Positions 47,046 to 58,794 of a stretch of 64,000 bases of DNA are shown here, one piece after another; the stretch's first letter is position 1, and the number at the start of each line of letters is the position of its first letter. The stretch is from Chlorella sorokiniana. Taxonomy: Eukaryota > Chlorophyta > Trebouxiophyceae > Chlorellales > Chlorellaceae. The stretch spans positions 1,736,001 through 1,800,000 of the forward strand of contig CP084612.1 of the NCBI GenBank assembly GCA_025917655.1. The letters are read 5' to 3'. The position numbers were made by a program, and so were the translations under genes. The notes beneath the pieces are model-generated. The model did no database searches and had not been told where the DNA came from. It worked only from the letters and a program-made list of their open reading frames with translations.

Positions 47046-49583
47046 ATGGCGGGCACTGCAGCAGAGCCTGCGGTGGATTGGCAGGAAGTGACCGCTGCAC
47101 TCCTCGGCAGCGGCGAGTGGTGCCAGCTGTGCTCGGACCTGGCAGCGCTGCGCGGCGGCCCCGCTGTGGCGGCGCTGCTGCGCCGCGCAGCGGCCGCGCT
47201 CTGCGCTGCGTCAGCTGCCAGCGAGGGCAGCGCTGGCCCCTCCCACGGCGCCTGCCCCCGCAGCGCCGCCCGGCTGGCAGAGGCGGTGCAGCAGGTAGCT
47301 TGGGAGAAGCTGCACACGGGGGACTGGCACGCGGTGCCGCTGACCTGGCGGGACGCCTACGCCGCCGCCTGCGTGCTGGCTGCCGCCGCGGGCCTGCCCG
47401 CCCCCGCAGCAGACCTCGCCGCTGCCGCCGACGCAGCCTCCTCCGTCGCGCCGGCACGGCCCCTCAGCGACGTCGCCGCTGCCTCACCAGCAGGCGCTGC
47501 GGAGGGTGCAGCAGGGGCGGAAGCAGCGCGAGGCGCAGGCCAGGCGGCGGAGCTGGGGCGGGCGGGGGCCGCGCTGTGGCACCTCGACATGGCCGCCATC
47601 ATGGGCGGCCCCTGCTGCGCCCCCTGCTGGATGCCCTCATCGCCGCCCTGCAGGCGCGCTGGCAGCAGCTGCATGCGGCGGCGGCCGCTGCCGCTGGTGC
47701 TGGCACTGCCGCTGCGGCGGCGCCACAGGCTGAAGCAGCTGGGGAGCAGTCACCTGGGGCGCTTGAGCCGGGGATTGCAGCGGATGCAGCTGCAGAGGAG
47801 GGCGATGGCGGGGAGGGCGGCCGCGCCGCCAAGCGGGCGCGCTGCGCGGCCGACAGCTGCCAGGCGGGGAGGTGCGGCGCTGCCGCCGTGGTCGCTGGGG
47901 CCGCGGGGACGCCCGTGGCTTCCGCCCAGCTTCCCTCCCTGGAAGCGTTTTGGCGGGACTACATGGCACCTGGCACACCCCTGGTCATCAGCGGTGAGCA
48001 GCAGCTGCGCCTGTCTCAAATCCTTCCTTTCTCCTTTGAATGTGTTCACGTTGAGGATTTGCTTCAGCTGGGGCTGCTTTGCTGCACATGCCGCAGCGGC
48101 AGGCCCTCCGCTGAGGCGGCTCGCCGCCTGCCAGCCCCGCACCAGCGCGCCGGCGTTGCCCACCGTCACCGCTTCCCTCACCACCGCCACCGCCAACCAC
48201 CGCTCCGTCATTTCCCGCAGGCGCGATGGAGGACTGGCCTGCGCTGCTGCGCTGGACCGACCCAGCCTACCTGGTGTCGCTGGCTGGGCCCCGCACCGTG
48301 CCAGTCGAGGTGGGTGGTGCCCCCGCAGGCTGCGCCCCTGCCTAGGGGGAGGCGCTGCGCACGCTGGCGGCCAGGCTGCGGGCCTTGAAACGCTCCAAGC
48401 TGCGGACGCACCCACACCCGGAACGTGTGTGTTTCTTTCTGCAGCCCGAGTGCAGCCCAAGGGTCTTACGCCCCTACTGCCTTGACTCAATCTGCAATAT
48501 CCCAACCCTCCTCCAACCCATGCATGCAGGTCGGCGAGCACTACCTTGCTGAGGGCTGGGGCCAGCGGCTGATGACCCTGCAGCGCTTTGTGCAGGCCCA
48601 CATCCTGGGCGGCGGCGGCGGCGGCCAGCAACCGCGGCAGCAGGGGGAGGCGGAGCGCGCGGCGGCAGCGAGGGGAGGAGACTGAGCAGCAGGATGAGCA
48701 GCAGGAGCAGCGGCAGCAGCGCGGCTACCTGGCCCAGCACCCGCTCTTCGAGCAGATCCCCGCGCTGGCGGGCGACATCCGAGAGCCCCCTACTGCTGCC
48801 TGGGCGAGGGCGAGGTGCAGAGCGTGAACGCGTGGTTCGGCCCCGCCGGCACGGTGCGCTGCCCGTGTGCATGTGTGTGTGTGTGTTGTGTGTGTGGGTG
48901 TGTTTGAGGGGACTGCGTCCGCCCTGCCAGCTCCCTGCGCAGCTGCTTTCGGCGGTGCTGTTGGCGGCTTGCCTATGAGTACCTGCTCAGCGGCGTGCTG
49001 CGCTTCCTTCTCCCCTGCACATCCCCGGACCCACCCACAACACCCCCACGCTCTTGCACCCCGGCAGGTCACCCCCTGCACACCGACCCGCACGCCAACC
49101 TGCTGTGCCAGGCGGTGGGGCGCAAGTACGTGCGGCTGTACAGCCCTGCCTGCACCGCCGCCATGTACCCGCACGCCGAGGGCATGCACACCAACACCGC
49201 CGCGGTGGATGCCGACGCGCCCGACCCCCAGAGATTCCCCCTCTTTGCAGAGGCGCCGTTCCAGGGTGGGTGCGGCGGCCGCGGGCAGGCTTTACTGCAG
49301 GCTTGCATGTGTGTCTGGGGCGGCTGTCGGGCGCCCAGCGGCTTCGAGATGCTCCGTGGGACTTGCAGGGGAGGGGCTGCGTGACACGATCCGGGCCGTG
49401 CTTGCCGAAGCGAGTTGGTTCGGTCCTGCTGCCCCTGCACCCTCACACCACACAACCCCTTCCCTTCCACAAACAACAGACTGCGTGCTGGAGGCCGGCC
49501 AGATGCTGTTCATCCCGCCAGGCTGGTGGCACTACGTGCGCAGCACCACCGTCAGCTTCTCGGTCAGCTTCTGGTGGCGCTGA
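47046..49583 (+). CDS. JMJD5: JMJD5/KDM8-type JmjC dioxygenase
   Basis: Fe(II)/2-oxoglutarate oxygenase; relatives hydroxylate Arg residues or are reported as histone demethylases or proteases. The N-terminal part is helical ([38 protein letters not shown]). Then [66 protein letters not shown] and [13 protein letters not shown] lead to the JmjC core. [14 protein letters not shown] carries the HxD iron ligands, KYVRLYSP follows, and [18 protein letters not shown] holds the second His. It ends SFSVSFWWR at 49583, the usual end of this family. Bases seem missing in C runs at 47609-47612 and 48786-48790; the low-complexity Gln/Glu stretch near 48680 also changes frame. Confidence 0.88.
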
Positions 49584-49971
49584 GCCGCCTGGCCGCCCAC
49601 CGCGCACCGCTCGCGCCCCGCCCGCTGTCCCCGCGCTTTCTTCCTAGCCCAGAGGGGCCTGCCCCATTGATCGACGTACATAATTCATTCTAGATAGCCC
49701 CACATGCCTGTTGCCTGGCATGATCTGCTCTTTGCTGGCCTGCTCCCCAGCCTTCCCTCTTGTCGCATGGCTGCCAGTTCCCAAGCTGAGCAGGATGAAT
49801 GATGTAAATGTTGCTCTTCCCAAAGAACGTTGGCAGCATGGCAGTGCGGAGAGGACAGGGGGCCAGCTTTGTGGATGGACCTGCTGGTGTGGATCCCACA
49901 CATCGGTCCAAGCAAGGCAGGGCCCGTTGGCGGCAAGGCCGCTTCCAAGTGCTGCGCAAGGTGGAGCGGTT
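49584..49971. other. Convergent 3' region
   Basis: Lies between the stop of JMJD5 (+) and the stop of the membrane protein gene (-). No gene or repeat is recognised here. Confidence 0.45.
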
Positions 49972-52523
49972 TCAAGTGCCCTGCGCGGCGGCCGTGACGC
50001 GCAGCAGCACGCCCGCCAGGCTGCAGGCAATTGCGGCCACCAGAGCGATGGGGCTGCTGAGGCCGTGCACCGCTGCCTCGGTGACCACTGCGGGGGTGGG
50101 GGTGCGGGGGGGGGAGGCGGTGCCGAGCGGGGTGAGGAGGGGTCCGTAGGCAGCCTGGGGAAGCAGCTCAAGCTGCCCACGCTTGCACGGCCACTGCCAT
50201 TGCAAGCTGAATCCAGCCCAATCCCCCTTTCCCAGCATATACGCACACATGCCAATGCCGGGCATCCCATCCCAGCTCCCACCCCGTTTTTGTAAGCGAG
50301 AGAACTGCCCCACCCCTTTAAAATCACCCCCGCCCCCGCCTGCCCACACCCACCTGTGCCCAGCGGCCCGGCCGCCACCAGCGCCGCGTGCGCCTGGCGC
50401 GTGAGCCCCCGAGATGAGCAGCCCTGTGGCCACCGCCACGGCCATGGCCAGGCAGGACAGCAGTATCATGGTCACCGCCGGCACCGACAGGTCGTGGTCA
50501 ACCTGCACCAAGAGTTGGGGGTGGGAGGGGTGAGGTGTGTGTGCGTGTGTGTGCGTGTGTGTGTGTGTGTGTGCGTGTGTGTGCGTGTGTGTGTGTGGGT
50601 GGGTGGGTGGGTGGGTGGGGGGGGTTGTATCTGGATCATGTTGTGCGAGTGAAGCGGCTGAGCAGCGGGAAAGGCGCTGCCCCCACTCATTGGGCAGCAA
50701 GCGATGCGGGTTTGCGGCATAGTGCGCCATCGGCAGCCGTCGCGGCTTCAGCCGGGTTTGCTGCCGCCCGCTGGGGTCCCCACCCCGCTCCATCCTGCAA
50801 TCCGGCTTCCCCCAAAGAGCGGTACCAGCTGCTGCCCCCAGCCGCACAACACAGACACGCACCAGCTGCCGTCCCTCTCCCAGCAGCAGCCCCAGCAGGA
50901 GGCAGGGAGCAAGCGGCAGCGCGTGCGCCGCCGCCGCCAGGCTGGCGCAGTCCAGCGCCGCCTCCGCCTCCGCCAGCTGCGCCGCCAGGGCTGCACCGCC
51001 CCCGCCGCCGCCGCCGCCGCCGCGAGGTCGGGCGCTGCCGCAGCTGCGCCCAGGCGGCGGCGGCGGCTCCGCCGCCGTCCAGCACAGCAGGGCCAGCAGG
51101 CCCAGCAGCCCCGGGGACTGAGCCAGCAGCGCCGACGCTGCAGGGGGCGGCAGCTGCGGCGCTCAGAAGGCGGCAGCTGCGGCGCTCAGAAGGCGGCAGC
51201 GCTGTTCAGGGGGCAGGCCTCGTAGTGGGCCCTGCAGGGCCACTTGCCCGCCGCAAAGTAGAGAGGGGTGAGCCTGCCGCACCCCATGCATGCCTGAACC
51301 GGATGCTGCAGCGTGCTGAAGGTTGAGCTGAGAGGTGCTGAACCGCTGATCAAGCGAACAGACAGCAGAGCCAGAGGGAAGACCCCCCCATCCCCTACCC
51401 ACCACCCCCAGCAGCACCCACCCGTGCACCCCAGCACGACGCTCAGCGCCACCACGCGGCCGCCCGCGGGCCGCCGCCCGCTCAGCAGCAGCTCCAGGGC
51501 GGATCGCAGGAGGTGCGGCGCCGCCACGTTCCAGCACAGCACGGGGAAGACGGCGGCGTGGCAGAGGGCCCACAGCAGCGCGAGGGCCTGGCAGGCGCCG
51601 AGCACCGCCGCGCGCCGCGCCGCCCTGCAGAGTGCGCAGCGAGGGCGGCCGCAGCTGCAGCAGGCCCTGCCCCGCCAGCAGCCACAGCAGCAAAACCACC
51701 GGCAGGTAGTGCAGCGCCAGGAGGAAGGCGGGGGCACGCAGCGCACCCAGCGCGGACTGCAGGGCGAGGGTGTGGGGTGGGGTGAGGGCGGGTGGGGGGC
51801 AGCGGCGCAAGCGATGCTCCTCAACAGTGCCGCAATTATAGGCAGCCCGGCGCCGGATGGCCAGGCAGGCAGTAAGCGGAGCAGCCAGACCGCAACAATC
51901 GGCGGCGCGGCCAGTGAGCAGCGCAGCGAAATGCTTTCAGCGCTGTGCAGCACCCGCACGGGCGTGTTCACCAGGCCAGGCAGGTTCAGCACCCACCTTC
52001 ATGAAGACCAGCTGCACCGCCTGCGCCGCCACAAACACGGTGCCCAGCACGTACGTCCGCGCCCCCTCTATCACCGCGCCTGCCTGGAGGAAGTCTTCGT
52101 CAAAGGTGGTGAGCGGCAGGCGCTGCTGCGCGGCCGCGGGGAGCGGCGGCGGCGCCGCCGCCGCCGCTCGCGCCAGGCGCCGACGACTTGGCTGCCGCCA
52201 GCAGGTCGCGGCCCTTGCTCTGGTGCAGCACCTTGGCAAAGTAAGCCTCCCGGCTGCGACCAGGGGCGGGCAAGAGCTTGTTGGACGGCGAGACGACGCA
52301 ACTGGTAGGGTGGCGGCGACGGCGGCAGGTGGATGCTCGCTGCCCACCGGGTCATGCGTTCAGCGACGCAATTCCCCGGGTAGTCGGTGCAAAAAGCAGT
52401 CCTGCCTCAAGCAACCGGCAACCTGGCTGCGAACATACCCGCTTTCAGCCGCTGCCGCCGCTCTTCCTCTGCAGACAGCTCTGGAGCTTTACCCGGCTTG
52501 GGCAAGTGCTCCGGGTCTGCCAT
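49972..52523 (-). CDS. Multispanning membrane protein, unrecognised
   Basis: Start MADPEHLPKPGKAPELSAEE at 52523, a charged, cytosolic-looking N-terminus, then AYFAKVLHQSKGRDLLAAAK and TTFDEDFLQAGAVIEGAR. Hydrophobic segments follow over several exons: TYVLGTVFVAAQAVQLVFM, FLLALHYLPVVLLLWLLAG, ALALLWALCHAAVFPVL, LLAQSPGLLGLLALLCW, AAAHALPLAACSLLLGLLLG, AVTMILLSCLAMAVAVATGLL and ALVAAIACSLAGVLLRV, ending AAAQGT at 49972. That makes about seven membrane segments. A frame change is likely near 51630. I do not recognise the family. The introns hold long TG/CA tracts. Confidence 0.6.
50536..50615. repeat. TG microsatellite in an intron
   Basis: About 80 bp of (TG)n with CG interruptions, ending in GGGT repeats on the plus strand. 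In the minus-strand gene it reads as a CA-rich tract about 30 nt upstream of the acceptor that precedes VDHDLSVPAVTM. Confidence 0.85.
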
Positions 52524-52937
52524 CCCGGCCGTGCCCGCTTCTCCCTCCGATCGGCTACCTGCCCCCAAGTATTTCGCTCCTCTGAGCTTTGTTGCGTCAC
52601 AATGACATGCCGCAGGCCGCCGTAATGCTGGCTGACCGCCAAGAACGCAGGCTCGCAGCCTCACCCGCCGCCGCAGCGCTCCCAGCATGCCGTTCTGTTC
52701 ACCGCAGCAGATGGGCGCCTGTAGCACATAGACCCTGGCCAGTCCGTCACACCTCCACATGCATCCGATCAAGAGCTAGAAGACTCAAAGAGTCAAGAGG
52801 GTCACAAAATGATTTGCAGCGAAGGAAGTAACAAACGAAACAAGCCCGCAGGGATGCAGCGGGTTGGCCAGGGCACAAGCTGCACTGTGAACAATCTGCA
52901 CACAGTCAACAAGTCGGGTCATGGCACCGTCAATATG
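52524..52937. other. Intergenic region
   Basis: Holds the promoter of the membrane protein gene (-) and the 3' end of the ankyrin gene (-). AT content rises near 52770-52930. No feature was recognised. Confidence 0.4.
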
Positions 52938-54137
52938 TCATTGTCGAAGCAGCGCGCCCGCACGCATCAGCGCTGCAGGCACCGAGGGCAGCCGGGCCGC
53001 CGCCGCTGGCGCCCGCTCGGGTGCGCTCGCAGGCGCTGGCTGTGGCACGGCGGGAGCCGCCGCTCGTGCCGCCTGGCGCAGCGACAGGCGCCACGCCCGC
53101 GCGATCAGCGGGAGGATGCTGTCGCCGCTGCCGCCGCTCGCCGTCTCGGGCGTGGCGGGGCCGTCGCCGCCCGGGGACATGAGTGCTCGCAGCAGCTCTG
53201 CGCTGGGCTCGCCGCCGCCTCGCTCCAGCGCCAGCAGGAGGGGCGGGTCGCCCTGCCGGTTGACCGCCTGCGGGTCCGCGCCGCCAGCCAGCAGCGCGCG
53301 GGAGGCGGCAGCCGCCGCGCCGCTGCCGCTCGCGTCGCTGCCCGCGACGGCGTGCAGCGGCGTGTTGCCGGCCCGGTCCCGCGCATGCACATCAGCCCCC
53401 GCCGCCAGCAGCGCCTTCACCGCCGCTGCGGCGCGCCGCCGCCCTTATTGCTGTCCACGTAATGCAGCGGCTGCTCCCCATACGCGTCCCTGGCCCCTAC
53501 GTCGGCCCCGGCCGCCAGCAGCGCCGCGATGGCGGCGGCGGCGGCTGCGGGGTCCCGGTTGGTGGCCGCCCAGTGCAGCGCCGTCGCGCCGCGGCCGTTG
53601 GTCGCCCCACATCCGCGCCCGCGGCCAGCAGCGCTGTGATGGCTGCCGGTGCTGCCGCCGCGGAGTGATAGTTGTCCGCCGCCCAGTGCAGCGGCTGGCT
53701 GCCGTTGGCGTCGGGGCGGCGATGTCGGCGCCGGCCGCAACCAGCGCGGCGACGGCTGCGGCTGCGGCGCCGCCGCTCGCGTTCCACGCCGCATAGTGTA
53801 TGGCCTGCCGCCGCTGGCTGGCGCTGGGCGCCGCCACGTCGGCGCCAGCGTCCACCAGCGCGCGAATGGCGGCGGCGGCGGCGCCGCCGTTGCGGTTGTA
53901 CCCGGCAGCTAGGTGCAGCGGCAGGCGGCCGTACTCGTCAGCCTGGTTCACGTCTGCACCAGCAGCCAGCGCTGCGTAGAGGGCCGCCAGGCACGCGTGC
54001 TTGTCATCCAGCTGCACAGCGCGGTGCAGCGGCGCCGCCGCCAGCGGCTGCACGGCCGGCGGCGTGGCCTCCCTCTGCGCCTGCAGCGCACAGCTTGTGT
54101 GCAGCGATGAGGCATCCCATCGATCGAGTACCGGCAT
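52938..54137 (-). CDS. Ankyrin-repeat protein
   Basis: Start MPVLDRWDASSLHTSCALQA at 54137; a longer N-terminus is possible. About seven ankyrin repeats follow, in a variant with an Ala-rich first helix: PLHRAVQLDDKHACLAALYA, GADVNQADEYGRLPLHLAAG, QAIHYAAWNASGGAAAAAVA, DANGSQPLHWAADNYHSAAA, GRGATALHWAATNRDPAAAA, DAYGEQPLHYVDSNKGGG, HARDRAGNTPLHAVAGSDAS, then QAVNRQGDPPLLLALERGGG. Each repeat keeps the TPLH-like turn. The repeat pattern runs through three apparent one-base gaps near 53715, 53606 and 53433. The C-terminus is Ala/Pro-rich and ends at 52938. Ankyrin repeats mediate protein binding; partner and role are unknown. No other domain is seen. Confidence 0.8.
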
Positions 54138-54920
54138 GATACGCTGTCGATGGCTGAGCTTGGGGGTCGCGGTGCGCAGCTGCCGCGGCGGTTGGGCAGC
54201 TGCGGGCACCACTCGCCGAGTCGGCGGCAGCAGGACAAGCAGTGGCCGGGTGGGAGCCGCGGCGTCCCGTTTGCGGGAAGTGGGGCATCCACTAACACAA
54301 TGTCGACAATCCGACTCACTCTGGATGCATCCCTTTGCTGAGACAGCGAAGGCTTAGCGGCCTGCCTCCCGACAGCTGTTGTGCGAGCATTAGAGGGGCG
54401 AAGAGCCATCTTCAGTACATGAGCCAATCATAAATATCCAAAGAAATCGAAAAACCTTTACTAGTGGGCTCCCAAGCGGTACAGGGAGTGTACCCAGTGC
54501 ACAGATTCCGAGCGCAGCGGGGTGAGGCCTGCAGATCGATTTGACTTCGAGAACGCGCGCAGTCAACAAGGCTCACTTCCTGGATCTCTTAACGAGCACT
54601 GTGGTGGCCCCAACCGAAAGTCTTGCGCCAGCTGAGTCGGCGCTTTTCTGCCACTCCCAACGCGCATGCTTGGCTTCAGTGAGTCAAGCATACAATTTCA
54701 CATAATCAGTGTATCTATTGATGATACAAATGTTGCATGAAGCCTTGCAGATAGCACAAGTTGGTGGGGGCGTAGCTGAGGCGCCTCAACACAAAGCCAT
54801 GCCACTGACGAGCAGCGCAAAACGCAACAGTTTAAAGGGGGCTCCTGCCATGTGGGTTGTATAGACGGCGACAGGTACCAAGCCGACGCAGGCAGTCCTG
54901 CTGCAAGTGGATATGCAGGT
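54138..54920. other. Intergenic region, ankyrin gene / CDK8 gene
   Basis: About 780 bp. It includes the promoter of the ankyrin gene and 3' sequence of the kinase. The stretch 54420-54740 is AT-richer than its flanks. No further gene was recognised. Confidence 0.4.
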
Positions 54921-57105
54921 TCAATTAAAATGCCGCAACACAGGTGCGCCATGACGGCGGAACCGCCAGGTGCTGCCGCAGCCGCCGCTACTGGCACGGC
55001 TCACCGCGCGCTGCGGGTGCGCGACCGCCTGCCGCCCGTGCTGCCCCGCAAACACCGACTCGGGGCTGGGCAGCGGGTCGGAGCGGAACCAGTCGTGCTG
55101 CAGCGCGGCGGCGGCGGTGACGCGGGCGGAGGGGTCCAGGCTCAGCATGCTCAGCAGCAAGTCCAGCACCTGGTCGGGCTTGGGGAAGGACCTGCGGGGA
55201 AGCTGGGTGCTCGGGCTGCTAAGGAACACCAACCTATGCAACTTGAGTGCAGGGGTGGAGCGTGGGGTTGGCGCACGGCACGCGCAGCCATTGCGATGCT
55301 TAGCCTTGCCGCAGGTTGCCAGCAGCGCCCCAGCGGTAGGGTACCCTCACCCAATCAACACCATCACCCAAGCAGCCCGGCGGCCCCAGCGCACCTCAGC
55401 AGCGGGCTGTTCTCCCAGAGCAGCTGCTTCAGGTTGATGGAGCCGTGCTCGGGCGGCGCTGGCGGCAGCCCCCGTGTCCTCCCGCCAGTGCCGCAAGTGC
55501 TCCACCCCTGGCCATTCGGCCTGGCTGCCGGGGTGGCCCAGTCCGCAGAATATCCTGCAGGGCGGGGGCGCAGGGAAGGGGAGGGGGGATCAGCAACCAA
55601 CTCCAATCGACTGAGTGTAGCATGTCATCACAGCACATCATCACAACATCGTTCCAGGGCTGGCACCACAGAGGCGTGCGTGCATCCCCCCACCCACCCC
55701 ACCTGTTCAGCTGGTCGTCCTGGAACACGTCCTGAGCTCCCTTGCGCTCCTCACCCTGCACATGCACCGCCCAGCAGGCGCACCCAGGCCAGCCACGGCT
55801 GGAAGTCAGGCATGAGCGCGTTGTGGCAGTTGTAGCGGTTGTAGCAGGCGCCTAGCCAGGCGCCCCAGCTGGCAGGCGCCCGCTGGCAGGCACGGCCGCG
55901 CTGCCTCCCCTGCGGCCGGCCCGACCAGCCTGGCAGCATCGCTCGGCGGCCCGGCGCTGCGTCGCCCGCGGCGGCACCATGCGCCCCAGCCCTCAGCTGC
56001 ATCCGCACCGTTGAAGCAGGCGGCCCCGCTTTGGCTCGCCCAAAGACGCGACCCTCACAAAACACCTCGGCAGCATGCTAGGAGGTGAGCGGGTGTGTGC
56101 CCCGGGCCCCACCTGGAAGAGCGGTCGCAGCAGCAGCAGCTCCGCCATGATGCAGCCGACGGCCCACACATCCACCGCCCCCGTGTAGTGCTTGGCGTCC
56201 AGCAGCAGCTCGGGGCGCGGTACCTGCGGCGGCGCACGCAGAGGTGCACGGGGCGCGGCAGAGGGTGAGGCGTAGGCAGCGCCGCTCGGCCCAGCAGCGC
56301 ATGCGCGGGGGTGGGGGGCTGCAGGCGGACAGCGGCCCGCGCGGAGCAGGGGCCAGCCAAGGCAGCTGCCCGAGAAGCAGGCAGGCTGCCCCCAATGCAT
56401 CAAACCAACAATGAGCTCACCAGATGGTCACCACCACGCCGTTGCTGCACAGAGGCTCCAGCGGCTGACGCACCGAGCGGGCCAACCCAAAATCTGGGGC
56501 ACTCACCAGCAGGAAGGGGCAGGCAGCAAGGGGAGATGAGGAGTCACTGACCATCCACGGGCGCCCGGCCCAAAGCCGGCGCAGCCCACCGCGGCCTCAA
56601 TCTTGGCGCCACGGCTCAACAGTGCAGCCTGTGCACTCGCGTGCCCGCTATTCACGCGGACAGCTTGCAGAGGCGGTAGCGCGGCTCACCCGCGATTTTG
56701 AGGCGGCCCTGCTCCAGCAGCACGTTAGAGGGCTTCAGGTCGCGATGCAGGATCCAGTTGTCGTGCAGGTGGGCCACACCCGCCAGCAGCTGCAGGGTCG
56801 AAGGGCAGGTGAGTGTGTGTTGGCGGTGGCGTTGGGTGGGGCTGTGGGGGAGGGCAAAGGTGTGGCGGGCGCATGCTCTGGGCGTGGCTGTGGCAGGCTC
56901 GTGCACTTGGGCTGTGCAACCTCGAGCCCAAGCCCACATAGTGCAGCGCCGAGGGCAGTCTGCTGTGGCCCTCAGCAGGGCCGGCAGGGCAGCACCATCG
57001 CTGACGCCCACCCAGGAGTGTGCCTGCAGTGCTAGGCCTGCTTAGCGCCACATGCGGGCACAACCACCCCACCCACAGACACCCTTGCCGCGCGCGCCGC
57101 CCCCC

Positions 57106-57144
<39 letters not shown>

Positions 57145-58251
57145 ACACCCCCACCTGGTACATGGCGCTCTTGAAGACGTGGGGCAGCATGGCGGTGCCG
57201 CGCTCCCGGTGGTGCTTGATCACGTCGTACAGGTCTGCTGGGGGGAACAGCGTGGTACGGGGCAGCGTGATATGCGTATGTATGCTAGTTTGTGGGCGTA
57301 TGTGTAGATTGCGGAGGTTTGTAGGCGCGGTGGGCGGATGTGGGTGTGCGTGCATGCGTGTGTCAGTGCGGCTGAGCGCGAGCGGCAGCAGGAGCGACGG
57401 CAGGAATGCCCAGGAGCAGCGGGAGGGGAGCGAGGCCGCGAGCGCAGCGGCGGCCAGCCGGCGACCGGCTCGTTGGTGGGAACTGGGAGGAAGCAGGCCG
57501 CAGAGGCCAGCAGCGGCCAGCAGGGAGTGGCGGCGGCGGCGGCGAGCGGCGCACCCGTCTCGGCGTAAGGGAAGGCGAGGCAGAGGGAGAGGTCGGGGAC
57601 GTGCATGTGGAGGGCCTCGAGCGAAACGACGTTGGGGTGGCCCAGCGCCTTCAGCAGCATCACCTCACGCAGCGCGGTGGCGCACACCCCCTCGTGCTCC
57701 TTCTGCACACGCGGTGGCGACAAGGTGTTCCAAGGTGAGGGGAAGGCGAAGACGTGGAAAGGGGAGGGGCAGGCGGCAGCGGCTGGACGGCCGCAGACTA
57801 AGCGAGGGCAAGGCGGGCAGGCTGTGCTGCCTGCCCGCAGAGCGACGTCAGCTGCTGCAGCGGCGGCCATACGCGCATGCCTGCGGTGGCTTCATGTGCT
57901 TCAAGGCCAGGTAGCGGCCGGGTTGGGAGGGGTGACGTGCCAGGTACACACGGCCAAAGGTCCCCTGCGCTGTCATGGCGGGGAACAGGTGAGAGCCACT
58001 CGGCGGGAGTGCCTCATAAAAAGCCAGCGAGCTACAGCGGTCAATGACAGAACCAGGAAAATAATCATGTTATGCAGAATAGATTTTTGCATGCGAACAC
58101 CACCTCTCCAATGATGCCCAGCACATCGTAGCCCTTTTGCAGCAGCAGCGGCGGCACCCCCGCCACTATAGCGCCGCCGCCGCCGCTGGCTGGGACTGAA
58201 CCCCGGCTGGCTGCTGATTTGAGGGCGGTGCCGCGGTCTGTTGACCTCCAT
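54921..58251 (-). CDS. CDK8: CDK8/CDKE-type cyclin-dependent kinase (Mediator kinase module)
   Basis: Start [18 protein letters not shown] at 58251, then [11 protein letters not shown] joined to [13 protein letters not shown] (Gly loop) and LALKHMK (catalytic Lys). [20 protein letters not shown] is the cyclin-binding helix. Then come [59 protein letters not shown] (spliced), VVVTIWYRAP then [33 protein letters not shown] and [15 protein letters not shown]. The later part has [38 protein letters not shown] and ends [32 protein letters not shown] and [12 protein letters not shown] single out CDK8/CDKE among CDKs. One base appears missing in the YRAPE motif (G run at 56212-56215). Partner should be cyclin C. 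Confidence 0.88.
57108..57155. repeat. (CA)n microsatellite in a CDK8 intron
   Basis: On the gene's strand this reads GTGGGGGTGTGGG followed by a TG run, directly after the donor that ends the KSAMYQ exon. Confidence 0.9.
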
Positions 58252-58790
58252 TGGTGTGCTGCGAGCCTCCAAACCGGCTACGGCCAGCCGGCACAACCTT
58301 TGGGCGACCATCTCAAGCCTGCCGCGCCGCTTTACTATTTGCTGGATCCAGATGTCGTACTACATTGATCGCTACTTTTGTGAACCGTCCACGAGCTACA
58401 GAAAACTAGAGAACAGGGTTTGCGTTCTCGGGCCGGCGTGCAGCAGCGGGGGTGGGAGCCCTGGGTAAGTCGATATGAACTTCAGACGCCCATTGGGTGT
58501 AACAAACATGCGTTTGAAATTTTGATGGCGGCAGCCGACATCAGCACCACCCCACCGCCTCGCCTTGCTTAGCATGCAGACGCACAGCTCTTACATTGCA
58601 GGGCACCAACTTGCCAAAGGAATTCAATGCAGCATATTCTTATAACAGATATTAGTGTATGCAGGCATAAACATGCTCCTAGAAGATGCATTCTGTGTGC
58701 TACCAGTCACCCTGGCAGCAAGCGTCATATGATCATGCATGCACGCTATCGTACGTACAATGGAGGGCATTGCCTGCATGGTGCCATGTG
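58252..58790. other. Upstream of CDK8, AT-richer, no gene
   Basis: Contains the CDK8 promoter. From about 58300 to the inverted repeat at 58795 the GC content falls. Nothing coding is supported. Confidence 0.45.
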
Positions 58791-58794
58791 TGCC

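Noticed and set aside
52977-53420. Separate short ankyrin gene
   Set aside because: The repeat register continues upstream once one missing base is allowed, so it is the C-terminal part of one protein.
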